From the NCBI GenBank assembly GCA_900543275.1, contig UQQL01000016.1, forward strand, positions 1 to 30,172: a stretch of DNA of 30,172 nt, written 5' to 3'. This DNA is from an uncultured Collinsella sp. GTDB taxonomy: Bacteria; Actinomycetota; Coriobacteriia; Coriobacteriales; Coriobacteriaceae. Position numbers and translations under genes: made by a program. Below, piece after piece: positions 22,586 through 30,132 of this stretch (positions are counted from its first letter, which is position 1; the number at the start of each line of letters is the position of its first letter). Under the pieces are notes generated by a model. The model was not told the DNA's origin. It ran no database searches and worked only from the letters and a program-made list of their open reading frames with translations.

Positions 22586-23689
22586 CTATGCCAGCTCGCG
22601 CAGCCTTCCGAGCGCCAGCCTGAACCACTCCAGGTCGTCCTCGTCGGGTGTGCCGTCGTACTTCCAGTGCGTGACGTAGCGCCACCGGGAAAAGACGCCG
22701 CTGCCCAGAAGCCCCACGTCGCCTATAGAGTCTATGTCCCCTCGCAAGCCCTCGGCCGTACCGGAGCACGGATACGCCTCGGCAAAGGCCTCGCCGCAGT
22801 CCATATGCCAACCCAAGGCGAACATATCATTGGCCAGCCCGTAGAAGTCGCGGGCTGGACCGTCCAGCGAGCCCTCGAAGCGCTTGACGAACCTGCGCAG
22901 GTCGTCCCCGTAAACCCCGCCGAACAGGCAGGCGTCTATCACGTCCTTGCCGCGCAGGGCCTCTATCCACTCGGCCGGGATGCCCTCGTATCCGTACAGG
23001 ATGCCGGCCAGCCCGCCGGCCACGCAGGCCGTCGTGTCGGTATCGTCACCCAGGTTTACGGCAGTCAGCACGCAGTCACGGTAGTTGTCGGTATGTTCCA
23101 GGCACCAGATGGCAGCGCTGTAGGTATCCCACACGTATCCGCCGCTGGCGCCAGCCTTCTCCTCGCTCACGTGGCCGGCGCGTCCGCTGTAGAGCACCTC
23201 GCGGGCGTAGGCGATCATGTCCACGCAGGCCTGGCAGCAGTCGTCGGTGGCGTGGGTGATCGCGCTTACCTCCCTTATGTCGTAGTCGGAGCACTCCGTG
23301 AACGCCATGGGCAGGCAGCGCATGAGCGAACCGTTGCCCTTGCTGTACTCGCTCGTGAGCCCGCGACCCGTATCGAGTGCCTGCCTAGTGGCGTTGCCGT
23401 AGTCGAAGACGTTCCCGTCGGCGGTGTATGCGCCCTCGTTTATCCATTTGCGGAACTTGGCGAGGATGTCGTCGCAATTGATGTCGCCCAGCTCGCGGTA
23501 GCTGTCGCAGAGCGCGAGCGCCATGGACGTGTCGTCGCTCCACGTGCCCGCGGGCTGGCTGTGCGTGCCATGCCCCACCATGTCGGTGCAGGTGAAGCTG
23601 CCGCGCGGCATGAACTCGTAGGGCACGCCGAGCGCATCGCCCACAGCCATGCCGTATGCACAGTCCCTCACCGTCCGCAACAAGCCCAT
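22586..23689 (-). CDS. ADP-ribosylglycohydrolase with extra C-terminal domain
   Basis: 367 residues. Residues 1-250 are the all-helical ARH/DraG fold: DCAYGMAVGDALGVPYEF, the metal-binding GTWSDDTSMALAL, GNGSLMRCLPMAF, ITHATDDCCQAC and the second metal site NLGDDTDTTACVAGGLAGILYG. These enzymes remove ADP-ribose from proteins, nucleic acids or small molecules. About 110 C-terminal residues (from LRRFVKRFEGSLDG) are outside the usual fold: LANDMFALGWHMDCGEAF and VFSRWRYVTHWKYDG resemble a small domain I associate, with low confidence, with DUF6508. The ATG at 23689 is 9 nt after the stop of the GIY-YIG gene (a GTG at 23698 directly abuts it), so the pair is translationally coupled. Confidence 0.88.
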   Translation of the reverse strand: MGLLRTVRDCAYGMAVGDALGVPYEFMPRGSFTCTDMVGHGTHSQPAGTWSDDTSMALALCDSYRELGDINCDDILAKFRKWINEGAYTADGNVFDYGNATRQALDTGRGLTSEYSKGNGSLMRCLPMAFTECSDYDIREVSAITHATDDCCQACVDMIAYAREVLYSGRAGHVSEEKAGASGGYVWDTYSAAIWCLEHTDNYRDCVLTAVNLGDDTDTTACVAGGLAGILYGYEGIPAEWIEALRGKDVIDACLFGGVYGDDLRRFVKRFEGSLDGPARDFYGLANDMFALGWHMDCGEAFAEAYPCSGTAEGLRGDIDSIGDVGLLGSGVFSRWRYVTHWKYDGTPDEDDLEWFRLALGRLRELA

Positions 23690-23698
23690 GGTGCGCAC

Positions 23699-24622
23699 CT
23701 AGTTCCAGTTCATGCCGAACTTGCGCGAACCCAGCACGTTCTTCCAGTGGCTCTCGCGCTCGCACACCTCGGCGGTGGTCATCTTGGTGTCGCACACCTC
23801 TAGGATGGAGTAGGTGAAGTTCTTGACGATGTATCCAGCCCCGTACCTTGCCATGATGGCCTTGAACTCCTTGTTGCCGCCCGTCGGGTCCTCGGGGTTG
23901 GCATAGGCGCTCCAGCGCTGCCAGATGCCCAAGTCCGCGCCCTCGTCCTTCATGCTGTCGCCCGAGGCCGAGCCCACGTAGAGCCGCCCCGTCGCTGTGT
24001 CGGTGATGCAGTAGACGCCCTTCACGTTGTCCAGCGCCCAGTACCAGTCGGAGCCCACGCTGGCGATAACGGCCTGCAGGGTTTTGTGGTCGATGCGCAC
24101 GTACTTGTAGCCGGGGAAGGGGGCAACGTTGCCCAGGCTCATCGAGTACTCGTACACCACAGGCTCGAAGTCATGCATCGTGTTCTCGTAGAACTTGTTG
24201 TAGATGTTCCACCCGATAGGCTTCTTCAGCTTGATGATGAGGCGCTTGATGTAGGCCTCATAGTCGGGAAGAAGTGTCAGCTTGTAGCCTACGCCCCCCA
24301 GCACCTCGGGCACTGCTTTCTCCACTTTGTGCATGCCGCCGAAGATGAAGTACTCGGGCCCGTAGGTGTAGTGCTGGGCGAACGAGAGCAGGTACTCCGC
24401 ATGGTTGAGGTTGTTGTTCGCCTGCCCCGTCGCGCTCCTCCATGCGTTCATCTCGTACCATCGCGAGCCGGTATCGGTCCTCTCAGGGGTCGAGGTGTCT
24501 CTCAGCAGCAGGTCGTACGCGCGCAGGTTCACGTCTCCCGCGTTCATGTTGAACTTAACCTTTGTTTTCTCGGGGTGCGCCACCGGCATCAAGTCCCTGA
24601 GCGTTATCACAGCATTTCCCAT
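23699..24622 (-). CDS. GIY-YIG nuclease family protein
   Basis: 307 residues. N-terminal 190 residues are an unassigned domain (LRDLMPVAHPEKTKVKFNMN, GSRWYEMNAWRSATGQANNN, GPEYFIFGGMHKVEKA, GWNIYNKFYENTMHDFEPVV). The C-terminal GIY-YIG nuclease domain has its full active-site set: GVYCI (202-206), YVGSA (215-219), the Arg in GIWQRWSAY, and the Glu in ERESHWKNVLGSR, ending at FGMNWN. Start ATG 24622 with GGCGG at 7 nt; a TTG at 24628 is in frame. It is the first gene of a coupled pair with an ADP-ribosylglycohydrolase. Target unknown; a DNA-damaging effector in a defence pair is one hypothesis. Confidence 0.86.
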   Translation of the reverse strand: MGNAVITLRDLMPVAHPEKTKVKFNMNAGDVNLRAYDLLLRDTSTPERTDTGSRWYEMNAWRSATGQANNNLNHAEYLLSFAQHYTYGPEYFIFGGMHKVEKAVPEVLGGVGYKLTLLPDYEAYIKRLIIKLKKPIGWNIYNKFYENTMHDFEPVVYEYSMSLGNVAPFPGYKYVRIDHKTLQAVIASVGSDWYWALDNVKGVYCITDTATGRLYVGSASGDSMKDEGADLGIWQRWSAYANPEDPTGGNKEFKAIMARYGAGYIVKNFTYSILEVCDTKMTTAEVCERESHWKNVLGSRKFGMNWN

Positions 24623-24639
24623 GCTCAATCCGCCGTTTC

Positions 24640-24664
24640 GATTCGAAAGCCTGTAGGTCGAATC
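24640..24664 (-). promoter_or_regulatory. Inverted repeat upstream of the GIY-YIG gene
   Basis: GATTCGA (24640-24646) and TCGAATC (24658-24664) form a perfect 7-bp dyad with an 11-nt spacer, ending 17 nt before the start codon. The 25-nt layout suits a dimeric repressor operator or a 5'-UTR hairpin. Confidence 0.4.
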
Positions 24665-25102
24665 ATACCACTCGCTTTCCAGCCGAAAATTAGCGCTCGG
24701 CTAACCATCCTGTTGTCGTCGTTTCTTATGGCAAAGAAGAAGGGCACAAAGCCGATAAGCCCCGCGCCCGTGTTTATACCTTGCTTGGCGAATGTTCGCG
24801 TTGTGCCCGCGATGCTTCTTTAGGTGAATATTCCAAAGGTGAGGAAGATGAGCGCGCATCATCCACACCACCATCCGCCTCGCTTGTATTCCGCTTGGCC
24901 ACGCCTTCATCCCCCCCCACCACTTGCGCCGGCGCGAACTCTTAGATGGTGCATTCCGTGCTCATTACCTTACGGAAGACGGTCGTATCCCGCTTACGGA
25001 GGAAATCACGATCCTCTTGCCGCCCGCGCCGTCGCGCTCCATCTCGAACGGCGCGTACCATCCGACTCCTTGTCGTTTCATCCTCAAGAAGCCTATCGAA
25101 GC
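24665..25102. other. Interval without a recognisable gene, possible gene remnants
   Basis: On the minus strand (24700-24830) one frame reads like a degraded membrane protein: CALIFLTFGIFT, a stop, then TFAKQGINTGAGLIGFVPFF and FAIRNDDNRM, with no start codon. A hairpin AGCCGA/TCGGCT lies near 24682-24703. On the plus strand 24924-25169 an 81-codon frame starting with TTG has no RBS. I see no intact gene. Confidence 0.4.
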
Positions 25103-25426
25103 CTACCCCAACGTGACGGATTCCCCGGTAAAGGTACTCGCAAGCAACAGGATAAAGAAAACTAAATAGCTGATGCTCAATAGGTAGGCGACGACTAAAA
25201 AGATGGTCCATCCAACATTGGTCTTACCATCGGCACGACGTTGCTCGCGAGAACGGTACAGCCAGACCGTCACGCCAATGGCCACAATCAACAGCACAAG
25301 TGCTGCCGCGGCCAGTCCAGCAAGCGCAAACATCACGCCAATGCTCACAGCAATAACCGGAAGCAGTAGCAAGCCACACCCGCATCCACCCGGACTATAT
25401 ACGGAAGACTGTCGGCGTCGCCTCAT
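25103..25426 (-). CDS. Small multi-pass membrane protein of unknown function
   Basis: 107 residues. A basic N-terminus (MRRRRQSSVYSPGGCGCG), then two adjacent hydrophobic stretches (LLLLPVIAVSIGVMFALAGL and AAALVLLIVAIGVTVWLY), a polar loop with YRSREQRRADGKTN, and a third helix (WTIFLVVAYLLSISYLVFFI). Start ATG 25426 is preceded by GGGGGTGG; ATGs a few codons upstream are also in frame. Not recognised as a named family. It follows higA by 24 nt on the same strand and may be co-transcribed. Confidence 0.65.
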   Translation of the reverse strand: MRRRRQSSVYSPGGCGCGLLLLPVIAVSIGVMFALAGLAAAALVLLIVAIGVTVWLYRSREQRRADGKTNVGWTIFLVVAYLLSISYLVFFILLLASTFTGESVTLG

Positions 25427-25450
25427 CGCCACCCCCATCATCTTTGAGCA

Positions 25451-25792
25451 CTACAGTGCGATGGCCTGCTGAACAGGAACGATCTTATCGAGTTCCGGTT
25501 CGATCCGCCTTTTCTCGGCCTCAAGGTCAAACGCCACCTGAGCGCGCAGCCAATAACCATCCGTCAGGCCAAAATAACGGCAAAGACGGAGGTCGGTGTC
25601 GGCCGTCACGCGACGTTTTCCCAAGACAATCTGCCCGATACGCTGAGCCGGAATCCCGGTCTCTTTCGCAAGGCGATATTGAGAAATGCCCATGGGAACA
25701 AGAAACTCCTCTTTGAGAAGCTCACCAGGAGTCACCGGCGACAACAAATCGGCCGAAGTCTCATCACTTGTGATAATCGACGATTTCGACAT
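25451..25792 (-). CDS. higA: HigA-type antitoxin (XRE HTH)
   Basis: 113 residues from ATG 25792. The HigA core is clear: TPGELLKEEFLVPMGISQYR, LAKETGIPAQRIGQIVLGKR, RVTADTDLRLCRYFGLTDGY, WLRAQVAFDLEAEKR, the standard HigA HTH with its C-terminal extension. It overlaps higB by 29 nt, with AGGAG about 10 nt upstream inside the toxin gene. It should neutralise HigB and repress the shared promoter. Confidence 0.92.
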   Translation of the reverse strand: MSKSSIITSDETSADLLSPVTPGELLKEEFLVPMGISQYRLAKETGIPAQRIGQIVLGKRRVTADTDLRLCRYFGLTDGYWLRAQVAFDLEAEKRRIEPELDKIVPVQQAIAL

Positions 25793-26045
25793 TCCAAGCC
25801 ATCTCCTGTCTCCACTCAAAACAGACCCGATAGCGCTCGTTAACACGGATGCTATATTGACCGGCACGATCGCCCTTCAAAGCTTCCAGGCGGTTGCCCG
25901 GTGGAACGCGAAGATCATCAAGCGAAGCACAAACCTGCAGTTGGCGTATCTTCCTCAACGCAACACGCTCAAAGGGCACGAACCTCCTGACCCGCACACC
26001 CATGGCAAAGCGTTCGGTATCCTCATCTTTATACGATGCAATCAT
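25764..26045 (-). CDS. higB: HigB-type toxin (RelE/ParE superfamily)
   Basis: 93 residues. Matches the HigB killer-protein family: MIASYKDEDTERFAMG at the start, ALRKIRQLQVCASLDDLRVP, PGNRLEALKGDRAGQYSIRV and NERYRVCFEWRQ, ending VEIVDYHK. Family members are ribosome-dependent mRNA interferases. Toxin-first order with overlap into the antitoxin gene is the usual higBA arrangement. A palindrome 12 nt upstream of the ATG is the likely autoregulatory site. Confidence 0.93.
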   Translation of the reverse strand: MIASYKDEDTERFAMGVRVRRFVPFERVALRKIRQLQVCASLDDLRVPPGNRLEALKGDRAGQYSIRVNERYRVCFEWRQEMAWNVEIVDYHK

Positions 26046-26056
26046 AGTATCGCCTT

Positions 26057-26102
26057 ACGTTAGTAACGTCAAACGTTTCTACAGACTTACATCTCTATTA
26101 TA
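26057..26102 (-). promoter_or_regulatory. higBA promoter and operator
   Basis: The odd palindrome ACGTTAGTAACGT (26057-26069) lies 11-12 nt upstream of higB, and a perfect TATAAT (minus strand, 26102-26097) lies upstream of it, so the operator would fall in the early transcribed region. A further AAACGTTT palindrome is at 26071-26078. Confidence 0.6.
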
Positions 26103-26147
26103 TCGTACGTTTGTTCGTGTTTTCTAGAACAAATAGTCCTTCACGCC

Positions 26148-27335
26148 TTAGTCAAGCAAAAGCAATCGTTTGTAGACATCGAGGCCCTTGAGCAGGATTT
26201 TCTCGTCAAAGAGCATGGTATCAGTATGCAGGGCACTCGTAGCATAGGCGGGGCAGCCCTCGGCGTCGCTCGGATTATCCTGCTCGACAGGAACGCCCGT
26301 GCCCAGCAAGAAGAACACGCCCGGCAGATGGCGCTGATAGAACGCGAAATCCTCGGCAATTAGCAGCGGCTCGTCCACAAGTTGCAGCTCGGACAAGGCA
26401 GGCGCAATGTGGGCGAACAGCTCGGGGTCGTTATCGACCGGCGGATAGCCCTCGGCAAAATCGAGATCGTACGTGCAGCCCGTTGCTGCGCATGCTTCAT
26501 CGAGCACACGGCGTACGCCTTCGCGTGCGCGGTCGAACATATCGTCCGTAAACACGCGCAAGCTGCCCGCAACATGGGCCTCCCCCGCCACCGCATTGCA
26601 GACGGTACCGGCCTGCAGCAGGCCGAACTTACCAATGCAGGGTTCGTCGGCACCCAACTCGTCCATGAGCTCACGCTCGGAAACTAAGAACTTGGCCGCT
26701 GCCAGCGCAGCATCGTGCGATTTCTCGACTGGAACGCCGTAGGTCTTGGCGATATGGATGCTCGCGCCATGGATATGAATGTGCGTCTCGCTTGAGCGCG
26801 CCAGCAGCGGACCGGAACAACTCGCCAACGTGCCGGCGGGCAAATCGGGCCATACGTGGAAGCCAAAGATGCGATCCGCCCCGTAGCGCTCGAATACGCC
26901 GCTCTCACACACCGTCTTGGCGCCACCGGTCGTTTCCTCAGCTGGCTGAAACACAAAGAGCACGTTGCACTTGATGGCACCCGGCTGCTCACGAATCGTG
27001 CGATCGACATACGTCGCGGCGGCAAGCACCATGGCCATGTGACCGTCGTGACCGCACGCATGCATCTTACCGGGATGCGTCGAGGCAAAGGCCGCGCCCG
27101 TTGCCTCCGCGATGGGCAGGGCGTCCATGTCGGCGCGAATCGCCGTGGCATGCGCGGCGCCCGTGCCGGCATCGAAGAAAGCGCAGACGCAGCTGGGGCA
27201 CGGATGGGTCACCTCGCAGGCGAGCGGAGCGAGCGCGCCCTCGATATAGGCGATGGTTTGAGGAAGATCGAAATCGAGCTCCGGAATGCGATGCAGGTCG
27301 CGCCGATAGCGACGAAGTTCTTGGAGCTCGGTCAT
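26148..27335 (-). CDS. M20-family amidohydrolase
   Basis: 395 residues, M20D branch (aminoacylase/carboxypeptidase, IAA-amino-acid-hydrolase-like). Motifs: RRDLHRIPELDFDLPQT near the start, ADMDALPI, the metal-binding HACGHDGH (92-99), VFQPAEETTGGA, GFHVWPDLPAG, and LLIAEDFAFY near the end. The enzymes hydrolyse N-acyl amino acids or related amides in the cytoplasm; this branch includes N-acetyl-diaminopimelate deacetylases. RBS AAAGGAA is 6 nt before ATG 27335. Divergent from the lysine operon, which makes an N-acyl-DAP or N-acyl-lysine substrate tempting but unproven. Confidence 0.9.
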   Translation of the reverse strand: MTELQELRRYRRDLHRIPELDFDLPQTIAYIEGALAPLACEVTHPCPSCVCAFFDAGTGAAHATAIRADMDALPIAEATGAAFASTHPGKMHACGHDGHMAMVLAAATYVDRTIREQPGAIKCNVLFVFQPAEETTGGAKTVCESGVFERYGADRIFGFHVWPDLPAGTLASCSGPLLARSSETHIHIHGASIHIAKTYGVPVEKSHDAALAAAKFLVSERELMDELGADEPCIGKFGLLQAGTVCNAVAGEAHVAGSLRVFTDDMFDRAREGVRRVLDEACAATGCTYDLDFAEGYPPVDNDPELFAHIAPALSELQLVDEPLLIAEDFAFYQRHLPGVFFLLGTGVPVEQDNPSDAEGCPAYATSALHTDTMLFDEKILLKGLDVYKRLLLLD

Positions 27336-27368
27336 AAAGGTTCCTTTCATGGGGGGCATATCCATTCA

Positions 27369-27380
27369 CACAATATTGTG
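27369..27380. promoter_or_regulatory. Palindrome CACAATATTGTG upstream of the M20 gene
   Basis: A perfect 12-nt palindrome 34 nt before the amidohydrolase start and about 110 nt before the riboswitch. Position suits an operator in the divergent promoter region. Regulator unknown. Confidence 0.45.
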
Positions 27381-27488
27381 ACGCAGGATTGTGGCACCCT
27401 TGTTTCTAGCATATCCCTGCATTTTTTAAACGTTATATACGAATACTCTTGTTTGGTAAAGTGCAACGTGGTAGGGTCGTTACCACTT

Positions 27489-27645
27489 GATAGAGGCGCG
27501 GGCACGAAGAGCCGCGGGCGAGTCGGCAGACTTTGACCCTGCGGGGAGGCGAAACCCGCCGAACTGGGCTTTTCGGGCACGAACAGCCTGGTGGGCCTGC
27601 GGGAAACACCCGCAGGACTGTCTGCAGCAATGCGGGAGCGCTATC
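27489..27645 (+). ncRNA. Lysine riboswitch (L box) aptamer
   Basis: Conserved L-box features in order: P1 5' strand with GATAGAGGCGCG, the AGAGCCGCGGGCGAGT part, GGGGAGGCGAAACCCGCCGAA (equivalent of the GGGAGC...GCCGAAG block), CAGCCTGGTGGG, the GCGGGAAACACCCGC arm, ACTGTCTGCAG, and the P1 3' strand GCGCTATC. GATAG at 27489-27493 pairs with CTATC at 27641-27645 as in the Bacillus lysC riboswitch. A small GTGGTA/TACCAC hairpin (27468-27486) precedes it. It heads lysA-dapA-dapB, the expected target. Confidence 0.88.
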
Positions 27646-27716
27646 CGGACATTGGGTCCACGTTATGCGGATTCGATGCGCAGATGGCGCCGTCTGGATA
27701 GCGAGGTTTACGGGAC
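27639..27716 (+). promoter_or_regulatory. Riboswitch expression platform (apparently translational)
   Basis: CGCTATCCGGA (27639-27649), overlapping the aptamer P1 3' strand, can pair with TCTGGATAGCG (27693-27703), which touches the lysA RBS GAGG (27703-27706). A competing hairpin CAGATG-GCGC-CGTCTG (27681-27696) shares the right arm. There is no U-rich terminator before the ATG at 27717, so control at translation initiation is more likely than termination. The direction of the switch cannot be settled by eye. Confidence 0.55.
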
Positions 27717-30026
27717 ATGGCATTGACCCCCAACGAGGCATATGCGGCAAAGCAGCCGTTTGTGGACAAGGAGACGCTCGAGCATATCGTCGAGCAGTTC
27801 CCCACGCCGTTTCATCTATACGACGAGGCGGGCATCCGCCGTAACATGCAAGAAGTACGCGACGCCTTTGCATGGAACCCGGGATTTAAGGAGTACTTTG
27901 CCGTCAAGGCCAATCCCAACCCGGCGCTCATCTCCATTCTCAACGAATACGGCTGCGGCTGCGATTGCTCGAGCTATACCGAGCTCATGATCGCCCGCTC
28001 GCTGGGCATCACGGGGCACGACATCATGTTCTCGTCCAACGACACGCCGGCGGCGGACTTTGCCCTTGCGGATAAACTGGGCGCCATCGTCAACTTTGAC
28101 GACATCAGCCATATCGAGTTCTTTGAGCGCGTTGCGGGGCCCATCCCCAAGACGGTTAGCTGCCGCTTTAATCCGGGCGGCCTGTTCCAGCTCTCCAATG
28201 GCATCATGGATAACCCCGGCGACTCCAAATACGGCATGACCACCGAGCAGCTCTTCGAGGCCTTCCGCATGCTCAAGGCCAAGGGTGCCGAGAATTTTGG
28301 CATCCATGCCTTCCTTGCCAGTAATACCGTCACTAACGACTACTATCCCAAGCTCGCACGCATCCTCTTTGAACTTGCCGTGCGCCTGGAGCGTGAAACG
28401 GGCGCACATGTCGCCTTTATCAATCTGTCCGGCGGTGTGGGTATCCCCTACCTGCCCGAGCAGCAGGCTAACGACATCCACGCCATCGGCGAGGGCGTAC
28501 ACGCGGCCTACGACGAGATCCTGGTTCCCGCCGGCATGGGCGATGTGGCGATCTGCACCGAGATGGGTCGTTTTATGATGGGGCCCTACGGCTGCCTGGT
28601 GACCAAGGCCATCCATGAGAAGCAGATCTACAAGAACTATATCGGTGTCGATGCAAGCGCCGTCGATCTGATTCGCCCTGCCATGTATGGCGCCTACCAC
28701 CACATTACGGTGATGGGTCAGCCGGGTGGCGCCGACAAGACTGCAGCACCGGTCACGAACACGTATGACATCACGGGCAACTTATGCGAGAACAACGATA
28801 AGTTCGCTATCGACCGCGAGCTGCCGCAGATCGACATGGGCGACCTGCTTGTGATCCACGATACCGGCGCGCATGGCTACTCCATGGGCTACAACTACAA
28901 CGGACGCCTGCGCTCCGCCGAGGTGCTGCTGCGCCCCGACGGCTCGGCCGACCTCATCCGCCGCGCCGAGCGCCCAGGCGATTATTTTGCCACGCTCGAC
29001 GTGCTGCCGTGTGGCCGTGAGCTGCTGGCCAAATCGCGTGCCGAAAGCGCCCGCCGTCGCGCCCAGGACGAGCGCCTGGCCGTCGCCGCCCAGTGGAACA
29101 AACGCATCCAGATCGCGGAAGCGAAGGAGAAGAACATGGACATCCGCAATCTCGAGGGTTCAATCGTCGCCCTCGTCACGCCGTTTAAAAAGGACGGCAG
29201 CGTCGACTTTGACGCACTCGAGCGCCTTATCGATTTCCACCTGCAAAACGGCACTGACGCCATCCTCACCCTAGGCACCACCGGCGAGAGCGCCACGATG
29301 ACCGATGACGAGGACAACTCCGTTGTCGCCGCCGTGGTCAAGCAGGTTGCAGGCCGCGTCCCCGTCATTGCAGGCTCGGGCTCTAACTCCACACAGACCA
29401 TGCTCACCAAGTCGCTCACCTATCAGGGCCTGGGCGCCGACGGCCTGCTGCTCATTACCCCCTACTACAACAAGTCCAACGAGGAGGGCATCTACCAGCA
29501 CTTTAAGACCGTAGCGGATGCTGTGGACATCCCCTGCATCCTGTACAACATCCCCGGCCGCTGCGGCTGCGGCATCAGCGAGCGCAACGTAGAGCGCTTG
29601 GCCGCGCACCCCAACATCATGGGTATTAAGGAAGCCTCGGGCAACGTCGCCTACGCTGCCAAGATCGCCCACCTGCTGTCCGATGACTTCCGTATGTACT
29701 CGGGCGAAGACGCGCTCACCGTGCCGCTCATGAGCCTGGGCGCCTCGGGCACTATCAGCGTGTGGGCCGATGTTCAGCCGCAGCTCGTGCACGACATGTG
29801 CCGCGCCTATCTGGACGGCGACGTGGAGCGCGCCCGCGATATCCAAATTGCCGGCCAGCCGCTCATCAATGCCCTCTTTAGCGAGGTCAACCCCATCCCC
29901 GTTAAAGAAGCGCTCGCTCAGATGGGTATGATCGAGGCAAACTACCGCATGCCGCTGTGCCCCATGGCCGATAACACGCGCGCCGCACTTACCGATGCTC
30001 TGAAGGGAGTTGGTCTGCTTGATTAA
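27717..30026 (+). CDS. lysA-dapA: Diaminopimelate decarboxylase fused in frame to dihydrodipicolinate synthase
   Basis: A single 769-codon frame. Residues 1-428 are LysA (PLP enzyme, meso-DAP to L-lysine): PLP lysine K64 in YFAVKANPNP, HAFLASNTV, INLSGGVGIPY, EMGRFMMGPYG, GNLCENNDKFA, HDTGAHGYSMGYNYNGRLRS. Residues 429-473 are a charged, helix-prone linker. Residues 474-769 are a full-length DapA (296 residues; condensation of pyruvate with aspartate semialdehyde): LGTTGESAT, Tyr in ILYNIPGR and Schiff-base Lys in MGIKEASGN (K165 in DapA numbering). No stop separates them, yet DapA has its own AAGGAG and ATG (29136), so both a fusion and free DapA may be made. Controlled by the upstream lysine riboswitch. 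Confidence 0.92.
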   Translation: MALTPNEAYAAKQPFVDKETLEHIVEQFPTPFHLYDEAGIRRNMQEVRDAFAWNPGFKEYFAVKANPNPALISILNEYGCGCDCSSYTELMIARSLGITGHDIMFSSNDTPAADFALADKLGAIVNFDDISHIEFFERVAGPIPKTVSCRFNPGGLFQLSNGIMDNPGDSKYGMTTEQLFEAFRMLKAKGAENFGIHAFLASNTVTNDYYPKLARILFELAVRLERETGAHVAFINLSGGVGIPYLPEQQANDIHAIGEGVHAAYDEILVPAGMGDVAICTEMGRFMMGPYGCLVTKAIHEKQIYKNYIGVDASAVDLIRPAMYGAYHHITVMGQPGGADKTAAPVTNTYDITGNLCENNDKFAIDRELPQIDMGDLLVIHDTGAHGYSMGYNYNGRLRSAEVLLRPDGSADLIRRAERPGDYFATLDVLPCGRELLAKSRAESARRRAQDERLAVAAQWNKRIQIAEAKEKNMDIRNLEGSIVALVTPFKKDGSVDFDALERLIDFHLQNGTDAILTLGTTGESATMTDDEDNSVVAAVVKQVAGRVPVIAGSGSNSTQTMLTKSLTYQGLGADGLLLITPYYNKSNEEGIYQHFKTVADAVDIPCILYNIPGRCGCGISERNVERLAAHPNIMGIKEASGNVAYAAKIAHLLSDDFRMYSGEDALTVPLMSLGASGTISVWADVQPQLVHDMCRAYLDGDVERARDIQIAGQPLINALFSEVNPIPVKEALAQMGMIEANYRMPLCPMADNTRAALTDALKGVGLLD
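29124..29138 (+). promoter_or_regulatory. Internal RBS and start codon of dapA
   Basis: AAGGAGA (29124-29130) lies 5-6 nt before an ATG (29136) exactly where DapA proteins begin (MDIRNLEGSIVALVTPF). This is as good as any RBS in the window and lies inside the open lysA frame, which suggests internal initiation. Confidence 0.7.
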
Positions 30027-30132
30027 GACCGTCATTATGGGAACGGGCCGCATGGGCTCGCTCATCCACACTACCGCCGAGGGCACCGTTGATGCCGCTG
30101 GGCAGCCCGTTTTTGATATCGTGGCCCAGATT
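30019..30132 (+). CDS. dapB: Dihydrodipicolinate reductase, N-terminal fragment (cut by contig end)
   Basis: 38 codons remain. Starting at TTG 30019, overlapping the dapA stop by 8 nt, the product reads (M)IKTVIMGTGRMGSLIHTT, with the Rossmann GxGxxG motif GTGRMG of DapB (4-hydroxy-tetrahydrodipicolinate reductase, NADPH/NADH-dependent). GAAGGGAG lies about 9 nt upstream inside dapA. It completes the lysA-dapA-dapB order; the frame runs into adapter at 30133. Confidence 0.85.

Noticed and set aside
24640..24664. tRNA-like T-loop (TTCGAATC)
   Set aside because: No acceptor, D or anticodon arms can be formed around it; better explained as a simple inverted repeat.
24924..25169. 81-codon plus-strand frame
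   Set aside because: Starts with TTG without RBS and overlaps the end of the membrane protein gene; reads partly protein-like but support is too weak.
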